DNA of 64,000 bases from Eubacteriales bacterium SKADARSKE-1. GTDB taxonomy: Bacteria > Bacillota > Clostridia > Oscillospirales > Acutalibacteraceae. The position numbers and the translations under genes were made by a program. The stretch is from assembly GCA_030920305.1 (NCBI GenBank), contig JARLUB010000001.1, forward strand, positions 1-64,000, written 5' to 3'. Numbering within the stretch: the stretch's first letter is position 1; the number at the start of each line of letters is the position of its first letter. The notes beneath the pieces are model-generated. The model saw nothing but the letters and a program-made list of their open reading frames with translations, had not been told where the DNA came from and did no database searches. Positions 16,761-26,742 of this stretch are shown piece by piece.

Positions 16761-17597
16761 TTAAAATTCTTTTAATTTTGTCATCCGGGCATAGTGAAAT
16801 ATGTATTGTTGAGCAATTCCTGCATATTTACCAAAGTCTGCCGGAGATTTTTCGGGAAAAATATTTTGCATAGCTTTTTTCATCCATACGTCAATCGGAA
16901 ATGCATCTAGCCGATGCATTCCATAAAGAAGTGTACATTCAGCAACTTTTGGACCAACACCTTTTATTTTCATCAATTCCGATCTAGCAATATTTAAAGG
17001 AAGGGTTTTTATTTTTTGTAAATTTATTTCACCAGATGCCACTTTTTTAGCAGCATCTATAATATATGATGATCTAAATCCACATCGTAATGGTGCTAAA
17101 TCATTTTCATTAAGTTCAGCTATTGTTTGGGCGGTTGGGAATGAAAAAAAACTATCTTCTATTTTCTCTCCAAAGCTTTGACATAATCTTTCTATTATTC
17201 CTTTAATTCTGGGAATATTATTATTTTGAGAAATAATAAATGAGCATAAAGCTTCCCATGAATCTTGTTTTAAAATGCGAATGCCAGGAGAAAACAAAGT
17301 GACGGTCTTTAAGTGTGAGTCTATTTTTGCGATTTCTCGCTCAATTAAATCATAATTAAGATTTAAATCAAAATAGTCAGCCCAAATATTTTCAAAATCA
17401 TTCATAGTTGTTTTTTTAAAAACTAATTTATTTTCATCAGTTTTTATAGATAATACTTTTCCAAAAGCAACTCCTACAAAAGAGCCATCAAAAAGCCTAT
17501 TCCATCTAAAACATTGGCCGCAATTAAAAGTATTTTCTAAATTTATTTTAAAAGAATTTTCCACAGTTATATTGTTTTTTGTTAAAAGATAGTTCAA
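16761..17597 (-). CDS. ogg: 8-oxoguanine DNA glycosylase/AP lyase (OGG1 type)
   Basis: Removes 8-oxoguanine from DNA and nicks the abasic site. The 278-residue protein has an N-terminal beta domain with FNCGQCFRWNRL, then the HhH-GPD domain: SFIISQNNNIPRIKGII, RCGFRSSYIIDAAK, and LMKIKGVGPKVAECTLLYGM carrying the catalytic Lys, followed by the Asp in AFPIDVW. This matches the eukaryote-like OGG1 form found in many clostridia rather than MutM. Start follows AAAAAGGAG. It appears monocistronic. Confidence 0.92.
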   Translation of the reverse strand: MNYLLTKNNITVENSFKINLENTFNCGQCFRWNRLFDGSFVGVAFGKVLSIKTDENKLVFKKTTMNDFENIWADYFDLNLNYDLIEREIAKIDSHLKTVTLFSPGIRILKQDSWEALCSFIISQNNNIPRIKGIIERLCQSFGEKIEDSFFSFPTAQTIAELNENDLAPLRCGFRSSYIIDAAKKVASGEINLQKIKTLPLNIARSELMKIKGVGPKVAECTLLYGMHRLDAFPIDVWMKKAMQNIFPEKSPADFGKYAGIAQQYIFHYARMTKLKEF

Positions 17598-17680
17598 AAT
17601 TTTTCTCCTTTTTTAAAACTATCTATATTATACACCAGCTCAACATTTCCTGAGAAATAAATTTTATTCCCAGTAACAGT

Positions 17681-18586
17681 TTACATAATCGTGGCAAAAA
17701 CCAACATTTCTTCTAACCTGGAATAAATATTATGAATATCATTTATTGGAAGCGGGTTTTTTCCTTTACCTATTTCTATAGTAAATGCAGGTTTATTAAA
17801 TCTTTCAATAAACCAGTCTTTAAAACCCCCACCCACAGCAAGACCCTCCGGTTCAGATAATTTATATCCGCTACTTCTTGCAAATATATGAGCCATTAAT
17901 TCTGAGTTTTTAGAGACAGTATTTCCATATTTCCAATATATTTCTTCACCTTGGCTATGGAACGCTATTGCATGTCTGAAATTTTTTTCTAGACAAAAAT
18001 CAACCAAGGCTTTTGTTTCTATTTCACTTTCTGGGGTAGGACCACCATAGCGAGTTGGCGCAGGAAGCTTTATTCCCCTTTTTTCTTCTAATTTGTGAAG
18101 TTCTTCCCACCCTGCATTAAAGTTGTGATTTAAATCAACGCCCCTAGCATTAGCTTGCCAAGAGGAAGTTATACCTCCACTTACGCTTTCCACAAGGGTA
18201 TCATATGGCCCTGCACTATTTTTGCCATTAATAGAAATTTCAACACCGTCTGGATTTATGCATGGAATTATAACAATTCCTTTTTTTTGGAGAAAAGGTT
18301 TTATACTTATTCCAGCAACTTTTTCATCATTTTTTATAGATTGACAAACCCTTTCTGCAAAAACAAGTAATAATAAACTAGTTAGCCACTCCATACCATG
18401 AAAAGCACCAACAAACAACGCTGATTTTTTTGCTGCCCCAATTTGAATGCTATGTATGTTACGACCACAGGAACTCTTTGAAATTATTGAACATTTTGCA
18501 AATGGATATTTTTCTGAAATTGCAAAAATTAGCTTTTCACGGCTTTTTTCATCAAAAGCAGAACCTTGAATAAAGTTACTCAACAT
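17681..18586 (-). CDS. M14-family zinc carboxypeptidase, probable gamma-D-glutamyl-diamino acid endopeptidase
   Basis: A 301-residue M14 peptidase. Zinc ligands are in GAFHGMEW (HxxE) and AIAFHSQGEE; substrate-binding GVDLNHNF and the catalytic Glu in FTIEIGKG are present. The lack of a signal peptide and the overall sequence fit the ENP1/YqgT-like group that cuts cell-wall muropeptides inside the cell or forespore. ATG at 18586 is preferred over GTG 18598, since AAGGTGG lies at the right distance upstream of the ATG. It sits 83 bases upstream of ogg on the same strand. Confidence 0.85.
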   Translation of the reverse strand: MLSNFIQGSAFDEKSREKLIFAISEKYPFAKCSIISKSSCGRNIHSIQIGAAKKSALFVGAFHGMEWLTSLLLLVFAERVCQSIKNDEKVAGISIKPFLQKKGIVIIPCINPDGVEISINGKNSAGPYDTLVESVSGGITSSWQANARGVDLNHNFNAGWEELHKLEEKRGIKLPAPTRYGGPTPESEIETKALVDFCLEKNFRHAIAFHSQGEEIYWKYGNTVSKNSELMAHIFARSSGYKLSEPEGLAVGGGFKDWFIERFNKPAFTIEIGKGKNPLPINDIHNIYSRLEEMLVFATIM

Positions 18587-18665
18587 AATAAATTCCACCT
18601 TACTATTATTGTTTTGGGAACCCTTATATTATATGAGTGGACGAAATTTAAGGAAACAAAAAAAG

Positions 18666-18711
18666 AGTCAGAAATCAAAAAGAAATGTAATTTTCACTTT
18701 GATTGCTGATT
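18666..18711 (-). terminator. Terminator of spoVS
   Basis: On the minus strand AATCAGCAATCAAA pairs with TTTGATTTCTGACT around an 18-base loop, followed by CTTTTTTTG. Confidence 0.75.
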
Positions 18712-18753
18712 CCTTATAATATGTAAAACAAATTATATATGCTTTTAGTTTAC

Positions 18754-19023
18754 TTACGAGGGGCGTTTTGTTTCTACAACTAACTTAATAGCTGTTCTGT
18801 CTTCACCTTCTATGGTTACATTAACAAACGCAGGAACACAAAAAAGTTCTATTCCGGTTGGTGCCAGGTATCCACGGGCTATAGCAACAGCTTTTAATGC
18901 TTGATTCGCAGCACTTGCTCCTACCGATTGAATTTCAACACAGCCGCTTTCACGAACCACCCCTGCAATAGCGCCGGCAACAGAATTCGGTGTAGATTTT
19001 GATGAAACTTTTAAGATTTCCAT
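18754..19023 (-). CDS. spoVS: Stage V sporulation protein S
   Basis: A small conserved nucleic-acid-binding (Alba-like) protein needed for efficient progress to stage V of sporulation. The 89-residue sequence is near-canonical: MEILKVSSKSTPNSVAGAIA, GVVRESGCVEIQSVGASAAN, QALKAVAIARGYLAPTGIEL. GGAGGAAGT precedes the ATG. It lies downstream of ymdB on the same strand, as in other Firmicutes, but separated by about 220 bases and a weak hairpin, so it may be transcribed independently. Confidence 0.96.
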   Translation of the reverse strand: MEILKVSSKSTPNSVAGAIAGVVRESGCVEIQSVGASAANQALKAVAIARGYLAPTGIELFCVPAFVNVTIEGEDRTAIKLVVETKRPS

Positions 19024-19205
19024 TCATACTTCCTCCATTTTTATCAATATACGGTGTCTATAAAAATATAATATATGCAAATTTTATATTTTGCAATAGT
19101 AAATTTAAAAAAATTTATATTTTTTTAAAACTTTGTTATTTATGCACATATAAATGTAAACCTTTAGCTAAATAAACTTAAAAAACTGTGTATAATACGA
19201 AAAAT

Positions 19206-19232
19206 CAAGCTTTAACGACATAACTCGGCTTG
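19206..19232 (-). terminator. Weak hairpin after ymdB
   Basis: CAAGC/GCTTG stem, followed on the minus strand by ATTTTTC. Short stem, so low confidence. Confidence 0.35.
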
Positions 19233-19243
19233 TTTCACAAAAT

Positions 19244-20020
19244 TTAATTATTTACTTTTAATCTTTCTATAGCAATAGCTTTTTTTGTTTTTTCATCTAC
19301 TTCAAGCAAAATACAGTCCATCTTGCAGTCACCCGAAGCAAAATCAAATCTAACTGGCATTTTAGTGGTTAACTTTTTTATTATTATTTCCGGCTTAACC
19401 CCTAAAACTGAATTGATGGGCCCTGTCATGCCTACATCAGTAACATAACCGGTGCCTTTAGGCAAAATGCACTCATCAGCGGTTGCAACATGAGTATGTG
19501 TTCCTAAAACCGCCGAAACCCGGCCATCTAAATAAAATCCCATAGCTCTTTTTTCAGAGGTTGTTTCGGCGTGAAAGTCCACAATTACTATTGCGGACTC
19601 ACCATATTTTTCTAAAATATTGTCTATCGTTTTAAATGGGCAAGGTAAGCTTTCCATAAAAATTGTGCCTAAAAGATTTATGATTAAAATTTTAGTTTTT
19701 AGCGTATCAATTATACAAAAGCCATTGCCAGGTGCAGCACCTTCTGGGAAGTTTGCAGGTCTTATTAAATTTTTATCTTCGTCAAATAAGCTATAAATCT
19801 CTTTTCGGCGAAACGCATGGTTCCCAGTTGTTATAATATCAACCCCGCTATCAAAAAGAAAGTTTGCTGATGATAGTGTTATTCCGTTGCCATCAGCTGA
19901 ATTTTCGCCATTAGCGATAACAAAATCAATACCATTTTCTTTTTTTAGTGCAGAAAGCTTCTTCCTTAAAAAAGAACTGCCATTGCTTCCAACTACGTCA
20001 CCTATCATTAGTATTTTCAA
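19244..20020 (-). CDS. ymdB: YmdB-family metallophosphoesterase
   Basis: Calcineurin-like phosphodiesterase of the TIGR00282/YmdB family, known to hydrolyse 2',3'-cyclic nucleotides in Bacillus and to influence RNA turnover and biofilm choice. Metal-site motifs are GDVVGSNG, NGENSADG, TTGNHAFR, VDFHAETTSEK and GTHTHV. Length of 258 residues is normal. The TTG start overlaps the mfd stop (TTGA), so the two genes are translationally coupled. Confidence 0.92.
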   Translation of the reverse strand: MKILMIGDVVGSNGSSFLRKKLSALKKENGIDFVIANGENSADGNGITLSSANFLFDSGVDIITTGNHAFRRKEIYSLFDEDKNLIRPANFPEGAAPGNGFCIIDTLKTKILIINLLGTIFMESLPCPFKTIDNILEKYGESAIVIVDFHAETTSEKRAMGFYLDGRVSAVLGTHTHVATADECILPKGTGYVTDVGMTGPINSVLGVKPEIIIKKLTTKMPVRFDFASGDCKMDCILLEVDEKTKKAIAIERLKVNN

Positions 20021-23000
20021 CTTTTGACACCTTCTTTTCTATAAGATAATATGCTTTTTATGTTCTCAATAAGGGTTTTATTTTTATCAATTTTTATAGA
20101 TATATGTGGTTTTGTTCCACCAGCTAAAGTTACACAAGTTTTAAATTTATCTAAAAGACTTAGAGTTAATTCCTTGCTTATTTTTTCTCCCAATAAGAAT
20201 ATCTTATCATTTTGCTGCTTTATTTCATTTATACCAGATGCTGCAGCTACATTTCGTATTAAAGCTATATCAATTAAACCTAAAACAGAGTTTGGTACAT
20301 CGCCAAAGCGGTCAATCAATTCATCAATAACATCTTGCGAATCTTCAACGGTTCGAATATCTGAAATTTTTCTGTAAACGTCTAGCCTTTGATTGATATT
20401 TTTTATATAATTCTCAGGGATATAAGCAGGAACTTGAACATCTACTAAACATTCTAGCTCAACCTTTTCTATTTTTTCGCCCTTTTCCAATTTAATAGCT
20501 TCACCTAAAAGCTTTAAATACATATCATACCCAACATCAGCCATGTGCCCGTGCTGAGCACCCGATAAAATATTTCCGGCGCCTCTAAGTTCCAAGTCGC
20601 GCATAGCAATTTTAAAACCAGAGCCGAATTCAGTAAACTCACGAATGGCACTAAGCCTTTTTTGAGAGATTTCTGATAAGACTTTGCTCTTTTTGAAAGT
20701 AAAATAAGCATAAGCCCGCCGAGAAGACCTGCCAACTCGTCCTCTTATTTGATGCAATTGGGATAATCCCATCCGGTCGGCATTATCTATTATTAACGTA
20801 TTTACATTTGGAACGTCTACACCGGTTTCAATTATAGTGGTACAAACCAAAATATCAACTTCATGATTTATAACCATTTGCCATACGTCAGACAACTCTT
20901 GTTCTGACATTTTACCGTGGCCATAAGCCACCCTAGCTTCTGGAACTTGAAGTTCAAGTTTTGCAGCCAGCTGAGAAATTGAACCTACATTATTGTGTAA
21001 ATAATAAACTTGACCCCCACGGCGAAGTTCACGGCGTATAGCTTCATTTATTATAACTTCGTCGTATTCTAAAACATATGTTTGAACAGGATAGCGATTT
21101 TGAGGGGCTTCTTCAAGTGTTGACATATCCCGGATTCCTGACATTGCCATGTTTAAAGTCCTAGGAATGGGTGTTGCAGAAAGTGTTAAAACATCAACAT
21201 TTTTAGAAAGAGCTTTAAATCTTTCTTTTTGTTTAACGCCAAATCGTTGCTCTTCATCGATTACAGCAAGACCTAAATCGCGAAATTCTACGTCTTTCTG
21301 AACTAACCTGTGAGTGCCAACAACTATATCGGTTTCACCGCTTTTTAAGTGCTTTAAAGTTTCTTTTTGTTGCTTAGGTGTTCTAAATCTTGATAAAAGT
21401 TCAATCTTTATTGGAAACCCTTCAAACCGTTTAAGAGCAGTTTGAAAATGTTGCCATGCAAGAATTGTTGTTGGGACTAAAATTGCACATTGTTTAGATT
21501 CTGCAACACATTTAAATGCTGCTCTAAGGGCGACTTCTGTTTTGCCAAATCCTACGTCGCCGCACAAAAGCCTATCCATAGGCGCTATGTTTTCCATATC
21601 TTTTTTTATTTCCGCTACGCATCTTAGCTGATCTTGTGTTTCCTCATATTCAAAATGTGCTTCAAAGTCTCGTTGAAGTTCATTGTCCGGCATAAATGCG
21701 TTGCCTTTTGTATGCATCCTTTCGGAGTATAATTTTATGAGTTCTTTTGCTATATCTTGAGTGGCTAAACGTACCCTAGCTTTTGCCTTTTGCCAGTCAT
21801 TTGAACCCAATCGATTTAAAGATATTTTAACATTTTCATGAGGGCCAATATATTTATCAACCATATCAAGTTGCGTTACAGGAACATATAAAGTATCTGA
21901 TTTGGCATATTCGATTTTTATATAGTCTTTTTTTATTCCCTGAACTTCAACTTCCTGAATTCCTTTAAAAACGCCAATTCCGTGAGAAACATGTACAACA
22001 TAATCGCCAACGTTTAAATCGGACAAACTATAAAGGCTTTGAGTATTTTTTTTCTTTTTGCGCTTTATAGATTTTGTTGTTTCAAAGTGAGCATAAGTGA
22101 TTAATGAAAACCGAAGGCTGGGATATTCAAAGCCAGACGATAAGGCACCGAAAGTAACATATATTTTCCCCGGCAATACTTCGTTTAAAGTTTCTATATA
22201 TTCAGCTTTAAAATTTTCTTTATTTAAATCATTGCAAACGCACTTAGCATTTTTATCAGTTCCGGCAAGAATTACAATTGATGAATTTTGGGTGTATATA
22301 GATTTTAAATCATCACATAAAAGTGAAATGCTGCCATTCCAAGTGGGCAACTGCTTTGCAGAAATATTTATTTTTTGAATGGGCGCAATTTCATAGTTAC
22401 TATGGATAAATGTATCAAGATAAATCGTTTTAAATTTATTTATTTGATCAGTAAAATACACTTTGTCTTCGCTGTACTTACAAAGGCCTGGGCATAATGT
22501 ACCATCCTCGAAATAGCTTTGCAAATCTTCTTTAAATTGCCAAGAAACTGCTTTTAGCCTATCGTTTATAGCACTTGGTTCAGAAAGAAACAACAAGGAG
22601 TTTTTTTCAAAATAATCAAAAAGTGTAGTTTTGTTTTCGTAGATTAAATTAATAAATTTATCACTCGATGTTATATTGCCACTATTTTTTAAAGTTTCTC
22701 GTTCTTGATTTAATTTTAAAATAGCCTTTTCTGATTGTTTGTTCTTCTTTAAAGATGCAATAATCTTATCAATTTTCTCAATAAGTGCGGGTACATCGGT
22801 AATGGTTACTTCTCGAGCAGGTGTAATAGTGATTGATTTTATGGTTTTGGTGCGTCGTTGAGTTAATATATCAAACTCAGAAATAGTGTCTATTTCATCG
22901 CCCCAAAACTCGAGTCTAGTAGGCATTAGTGTATCAGGTGTGAAAAAATCAAGGATCCCGCCACGATTTGAAAATTGCCCAGGACCTTCAACTTGATCAT

Positions 23001-23487
23001 ATCTTTCATAACCCGAGATGAGCAACGTGCCTATAACTTTTTCTATAGAAATATTTTGAGAAGACGATATTTTTAAGATATTTTTAGAAAGGCTTTCTTT
23101 TGGGATAGTATACTGTAAAGCTGCGTCAATACAGGATATAACAACATCTACGTTCCCTTTTATGATACTGGATAGAACATGAAGCCTTTTGTGTTCATAT
23201 TCGTTTGATTGACCTGCTACATCATGAAAAGTGAAGTCTCTCGATGGGTATATAAGAGCCGAAATCCCCATTGAATTTAAATCATTACAAAACTTTTGGC
23301 TGATGTTTTCGCTAGGCGAAATAAGCAAAATAGGGCTACTTTTTTTGTCTATTAATGAAGCTACAAGATTAGATTTATGTACATCAGAAAGGCCCGATAC
23401 ACTAAAAGGTACATCAGAGCGACTAAGCGCTTTTAATATGCGCTGATATTCAGTTAAATCATTCAGAATTGTTTTTAAAAATTTCAT
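20017..23487 (-). CDS. mfd: Transcription-repair coupling factor Mfd
   Basis: DNA translocase that removes RNA polymerase stalled at lesions and recruits UvrA. The 1156-residue protein has the UvrB-like N-terminal part (about 1-400), the RNA polymerase interaction domain (VGDYVVHVSHGIGVFKGI), a helicase core with Walker A CGDVGFGKTEVALRA, DEEQRFGVKQKE and TLSATPIPRTLNMAMSG, motif VI QIRGRVGRSSRRAYAYF, and the C-terminal TRCF domain. A hairpin lies 24 bases upstream of the ATG. Gene order prs-pth-mfd is conserved in Firmicutes. Confidence 0.96.
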   Translation of the reverse strand: MKFLKTILNDLTEYQRILKALSRSDVPFSVSGLSDVHKSNLVASLIDKKSSPILLISPSENISQKFCNDLNSMGISALIYPSRDFTFHDVAGQSNEYEHKRLHVLSSIIKGNVDVVISCIDAALQYTIPKESLSKNILKISSSQNISIEKVIGTLLISGYERYDQVEGPGQFSNRGGILDFFTPDTLMPTRLEFWGDEIDTISEFDILTQRRTKTIKSITITPAREVTITDVPALIEKIDKIIASLKKNKQSEKAILKLNQERETLKNSGNITSSDKFINLIYENKTTLFDYFEKNSLLFLSEPSAINDRLKAVSWQFKEDLQSYFEDGTLCPGLCKYSEDKVYFTDQINKFKTIYLDTFIHSNYEIAPIQKINISAKQLPTWNGSISLLCDDLKSIYTQNSSIVILAGTDKNAKCVCNDLNKENFKAEYIETLNEVLPGKIYVTFGALSSGFEYPSLRFSLITYAHFETTKSIKRKKKKNTQSLYSLSDLNVGDYVVHVSHGIGVFKGIQEVEVQGIKKDYIKIEYAKSDTLYVPVTQLDMVDKYIGPHENVKISLNRLGSNDWQKAKARVRLATQDIAKELIKLYSERMHTKGNAFMPDNELQRDFEAHFEYEETQDQLRCVAEIKKDMENIAPMDRLLCGDVGFGKTEVALRAAFKCVAESKQCAILVPTTILAWQHFQTALKRFEGFPIKIELLSRFRTPKQQKETLKHLKSGETDIVVGTHRLVQKDVEFRDLGLAVIDEEQRFGVKQKERFKALSKNVDVLTLSATPIPRTLNMAMSGIRDMSTLEEAPQNRYPVQTYVLEYDEVIINEAIRRELRRGGQVYYLHNNVGSISQLAAKLELQVPEARVAYGHGKMSEQELSDVWQMVINHEVDILVCTTIIETGVDVPNVNTLIIDNADRMGLSQLHQIRGRVGRSSRRAYAYFTFKKSKVLSEISQKRLSAIREFTEFGSGFKIAMRDLELRGAGNILSGAQHGHMADVGYDMYLKLLGEAIKLEKGEKIEKVELECLVDVQVPAYIPENYIKNINQRLDVYRKISDIRTVEDSQDVIDELIDRFGDVPNSVLGLIDIALIRNVAAASGINEIKQQNDKIFLLGEKISKELTLSLLDKFKTCVTLAGGTKPHISIKIDKNKTLIENIKSILSYRKEGVKS

Positions 23488-23510
23488 TGTTAAGTCCTTC
23501 TAAAAATTAA

Positions 23511-23535
23511 AGGAGGTGATTGTAAAACACCTCCT
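23511..23535 (-). promoter_or_regulatory. Hairpin pairing SD-like and anti-SD-like sequences upstream of mfd
   Basis: AGGAGGTG pairs perfectly with CACCTCCT around a 9-base loop, 24-48 bases before the mfd start. On the mfd strand the second arm reads CACCTCCTTT, as in the 3' end of 16S rRNA. It may be a weak terminator after pth or simply a leader hairpin. Confidence 0.45.
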
Positions 23536-23598
23536 GGGCAGTAACTTGAAGCTGTAAGACGATATTTTTACCTGCAACCTTTAACGGTTAGTTTAAAA

Positions 23599-24216
23599 CT
23601 AAGAATTAAATTTATTCATAGCTTCACTGGTTTTGTCATTAACCATTAGCTTTAAAGCCTCATATGAATTTTCTATTGCGCTTTGGAGTTTTTTTAAATC
23701 TTCAGTTGGCATTTGTGAAGTTACCCAGTTAGCAAGGTCCCAACCGGCTGGCTTTTTACCAATGCCTAATTTTATTCTAGGAAAATTATCAGTTCCGGTT
23801 AACTCAATAATATTTTTTATACCGTTGTGACCACCCGCGCTGCCTTTTTGTCTTATTCTTAAAAGCCCTAGAGAAAGTGAAATATCATCAAAAATAATTA
23901 TAACTTTTTCGCTTGGTATTTTATAAAAAGACATAAATTGTGTAACGGCTTCTCCACTTAAGTTCATAAAAGTTTGTGGCTTTATAAGAAGTACACGTTT
24001 ATTCTCTATTACCGCATCGCAAAAAAGAGCTTTAAATTTTATTTTATTAATTTCAGAATTGCATTTATTGGCAATATAATCTGCGGCCATAAATCCAGCG
24101 TTGTGGCGCGTGTTTTCATATTTTTTACCGGGGTTTCCAAGACCAATAATTAAAAATTCTATTTTCCCACTCTTTTCAATTTTATGGGTAGTAATCTTTT
24201 TAAATATATCAAACAC
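23599..24216 (-). CDS. pth: Peptidyl-tRNA hydrolase
   Basis: Hydrolyses peptidyl-tRNA released from stalled ribosomes. Family signatures include LIIGLGNPGKKYENTRHNAG with the catalytic His, KPQTFMNLSGEAV, DDISLSLG and KGSAGGHNGIKNI. At 205 residues it carries an N-terminal extension of about 18 residues (MFDIFKKITTHKIEKSGK). The extension appears genuine, because AAAGGAG sits 8 bases before the GTG start and none precedes the usual start point. It lies between prs and mfd in the conserved block. Confidence 0.95.
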   Translation of the reverse strand: MFDIFKKITTHKIEKSGKIEFLIIGLGNPGKKYENTRHNAGFMAADYIANKCNSEINKIKFKALFCDAVIENKRVLLIKPQTFMNLSGEAVTQFMSFYKIPSEKVIIIFDDISLSLGLLRIRQKGSAGGHNGIKNIIELTGTDNFPRIKLGIGKKPAGWDLANWVTSQMPTEDLKKLQSAIENSYEALKLMVNDKTSEAMNKFNS

Positions 24217-24313
24217 AAATGGCGCTCCTTTAAAAAGTTAAGAACAGATGACTAATTGTATTACTTAATAATACACAAACTAAATGTTTTTAAGGCGTTA
24301 TATATACCTACTT

Positions 24314-25273
24314 TTAATTGAACATAGACGAAACGGGCATGTCCTCATAAATTCGTTCAATAGCTTCTGCAAAAAGAGAAGAAACAGAAAGAATATTAAA
24401 CTTATCGATAAACTTGCTTTCGGGAATAGGTATAGTATCAAGCAAATATAGTTTGTCTATAGGGCTATCTTTTAGCCGTTCAATTGCAGGACCAGATAAA
24501 ACCGCATGTGTTGCGCAAGCGCTAACTTCTATTGCGCCGCCTTTTTCAATAACTGCCTTAGCTGAATTACAGAGCGTTCCGGCAGTGTCTATCATATCAT
24601 CTACTAAAATTACTCTTTTGCCCTTAACATCACCTATTATGTTCATGACCTCAGAAACATTTGCTTTTTGACGCCTTTTATCAACTATTGCAAGTGGGAG
24701 AGAAAGTCTGGTTGCAAAATTTCTAGCTCTTGTAACAGAGCCTAAATCGGGTGATACAACAATATATTCATCAGCATTTGATTGAATTTTATTTTTAATA
24801 AAAGAAGCTAAAAGTGGCGCGCCTACTAAGTGGTCAACAGGAATATTAAAAAACCCTTGAATTTGTTGGGCGTGTAAATCCATTGTTAAAACTCTATCAG
24901 CACCGGCGGTGGTTATAAGATCTGCTACAAGCTTTGCAGAAATTGGATCACGAGCCTTTGATTTTCTATCTTGTCTTGCATATCCAAAATAAGGAATAAC
25001 GGCTGTAATTCTAGCAGCTGAAGCTCGTTTCATGGCATCTATCATAATAAGAAGTTCCATTAAATTTTGATTAACGGGGTTGCACGTGGATTGAACTATA
25101 AAGCAATCAGATCCCCTAACAGATTCTTGAAGAGAAATAGAAATTTCCCCATCGCTAAAGGTTTTAACTTCTGCTTTTCCTAGCGGAAGCTTCAAAGCAT
25201 TAGCAATTCGTTTGGCTACTCGGATATTAGAGTTTGCTGCAAAAATTTTAATTCCTTTGCCATGAAAATTCAT
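24314..25273 (-). CDS. prs: Ribose-phosphate pyrophosphokinase
   Basis: Makes PRPP from ribose 5-phosphate and ATP for nucleotide, His and Trp synthesis. Motifs: [18 protein letters not shown], the [15 protein letters not shown] loop, [19 protein letters not shown] and the PRPP-binding [14 protein letters not shown]. Length of 319 residues is normal. AAGGAG precedes the ATG. It is 30 bases downstream of glmU, the usual Firmicutes arrangement. Confidence 0.96.
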   Translation of the reverse strand: MNFHGKGIKIFAANSNIRVAKRIANALKLPLGKAEVKTFSDGEISISLQESVRGSDCFIVQSTCNPVNQNLMELLIMIDAMKRASAARITAVIPYFGYARQDRKSKARDPISAKLVADLITTAGADRVLTMDLHAQQIQGFFNIPVDHLVGAPLLASFIKNKIQSNADEYIVVSPDLGSVTRARNFATRLSLPLAIVDKRRQKANVSEVMNIIGDVKGKRVILVDDMIDTAGTLCNSAKAVIEKGGAIEVSACATHAVLSGPAIERLKDSPIDKLYLLDTIPIPESKFIDKFNILSVSSLFAEAIERIYEDMPVSSMFN

Positions 25274-25303
25274 ATTTTTATCTCCTTAATATTTTTTATC
25301 CTG

Positions 25304-26320
25304 TTAATATATAACAGAGAATGGGGAGACTTTTTCACCTCTTTTGATTCTGCAGTTGTCACAATATGTCGAAATTAAGGTGATACTGTCTTCTATGTGG
25401 GAGTTTATTATAGTTGAATTAGGACCAATTATACAACCACTTCCAATAGATGATTTGCCTCTTACTATTGTACCTGGAAGAATGCAGGTGTCCGGTCCGA
25501 CTTCAACTTGGCCTTCAATTATTATCCCGTCTTTAAGTGGTATATCTACTCCGCCTAACATTAATTTTTCTAAAACTTTTTCCCTTGCTATTTTATTTAA
25601 AGCATTTAATTGAACATGATCATTAGCCCCAAGGATAATTTCTTCATTTTTAACAACATAGGCATCAACAGGCAACCCTTTACTTAAAAGATGCGCAATT
25701 GCATCTGGCAAATAAAATTCATTTTGCGCATTATTGTTGGATATATCATAAATAACACTTAATAATGCTTCAATATTAAACCAATAAGCCCCTGAATTTA
25801 CTTCAGTTATCAGTCGAGTCTCTTCATCTGCATCCTTTTGTTCAACAATTGATAAAATTTTATTGTTTCCAATGTTACGAACAATTCTGCCAAACCCAAA
25901 AGGGTTATTAACCTTAGCAGAAATAATTGTTGCAACGTTGTTTTGTGATCTGTGAAGCTGTAAAGATTCGATAATAGTGTTAGGGTCAATAAATGGAGTA
26001 TCTCCGCCTACAATTAAAACATCCTTTTTAAGGTTTCTTTTTAAAAAATTGTCTGCCATAATAACAGCATGGGCTGTGCCACGCCGCTCTTGTTGTGTAG
26101 CAGTTTCAACTCCCTTGCAAAAATTATTAATATATTTTTCTAGGATTTCATGTTTATAACCACAAACTGCGCAAATATTATTAATACCAGCTTCATTTAA
26201 GGCGTCAACAACCCATTTAATCATAGGTCTAAAAAGAACCTCCGACAAAACCTTTGGCCTCTCTGTTTTCATTCTTTTGCCATCACCAGCGGCTAGAATA
26301 ATTGAACAAGTGTTAAGCAT
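25304..26320 (-). CDS. glmU: GlmU-like UTP-GlcNAc-1-P uridylyltransferase with shortened left-handed beta helix
   Basis: The N-terminal pyrophosphorylase domain is complete: IILAAGDGKRMKTERPKVL, QQERRGTAHAVIMA, GGDTPFI, and EVNSGAYWFN. The C-terminal hexapeptide-repeat domain covers only about residues 255-338 and stops at SPFSVIY, where full-length GlmU (450-460 residues) continues into the acetyltransferase active site. So the protein should make UDP-GlcNAc from GlcNAc-1-P but not acetylate glucosamine-1-P. No second reading frame continues the domain downstream. Another acetyltransferase would be needed. It heads the glmU-prs-pth-mfd block. Confidence 0.88.
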   Translation of the reverse strand: MLNTCSIILAAGDGKRMKTERPKVLSEVLFRPMIKWVVDALNEAGINNICAVCGYKHEILEKYINNFCKGVETATQQERRGTAHAVIMADNFLKRNLKKDVLIVGGDTPFIDPNTIIESLQLHRSQNNVATIISAKVNNPFGFGRIVRNIGNNKILSIVEQKDADEETRLITEVNSGAYWFNIEALLSVIYDISNNNAQNEFYLPDAIAHLLSKGLPVDAYVVKNEEIILGANDHVQLNALNKIAREKVLEKLMLGGVDIPLKDGIIIEGQVEVGPDTCILPGTIVRGKSSIGSGCIIGPNSTIINSHIEDSITLISTYCDNCRIKRGEKVSPFSVIY

Positions 26321-26742
26321 TAATAGTAAATCTCCCTTTTATTAATAATAACTCAAATGGATGGAATAGAGTATAGCTGCCGTAAATATGTATTGGTAGA
26401 AGAACTTTTTGAAATTATATGAAGAAAGCTTATAGCATATTTCTTAACATTACATGTTGGTAAGATTCCATTGAATATATTGTGAAGTAGTTATAAATAT
26501 TGATCTAAGATTCAACTTTTTACTTTTACTAATATAATTATCTCAGTTTGTTATGAATTTTTCAAGAGGGTAAGCACAATTTTACACATTATGCTTATTT
26601 TTATGCACTATGTCTGTAAATTATATATTGTTTTGGCACTTACAAATAGTAGAAAAAGTAATTTCTGTTTGATATAATGATAAACGGGTTTTAATGTGAA
26701 CAATAAATATTCTTAATAATAATTTTAGGAGGTATTTTATCA
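26321..26742. other. Divergent intergenic region of glmU and ppdK
   Basis: No gene is seen. The glmU ribosome binding site (AAAGGGAG, minus strand) is at one edge and the ppdK promoter and AGGAGG at the other. A 14-codon open stretch near 26418 has no ribosome binding site. Confidence 0.5.
26670..26678 (+). promoter_or_regulatory. Extended -10 promoter of ppdK
   Basis: TGATATAAT (26670-26678), an extended -10 box; no good -35 box was found. Transcription would start near 26685, giving a leader of about 58 bases. Confidence 0.55.
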
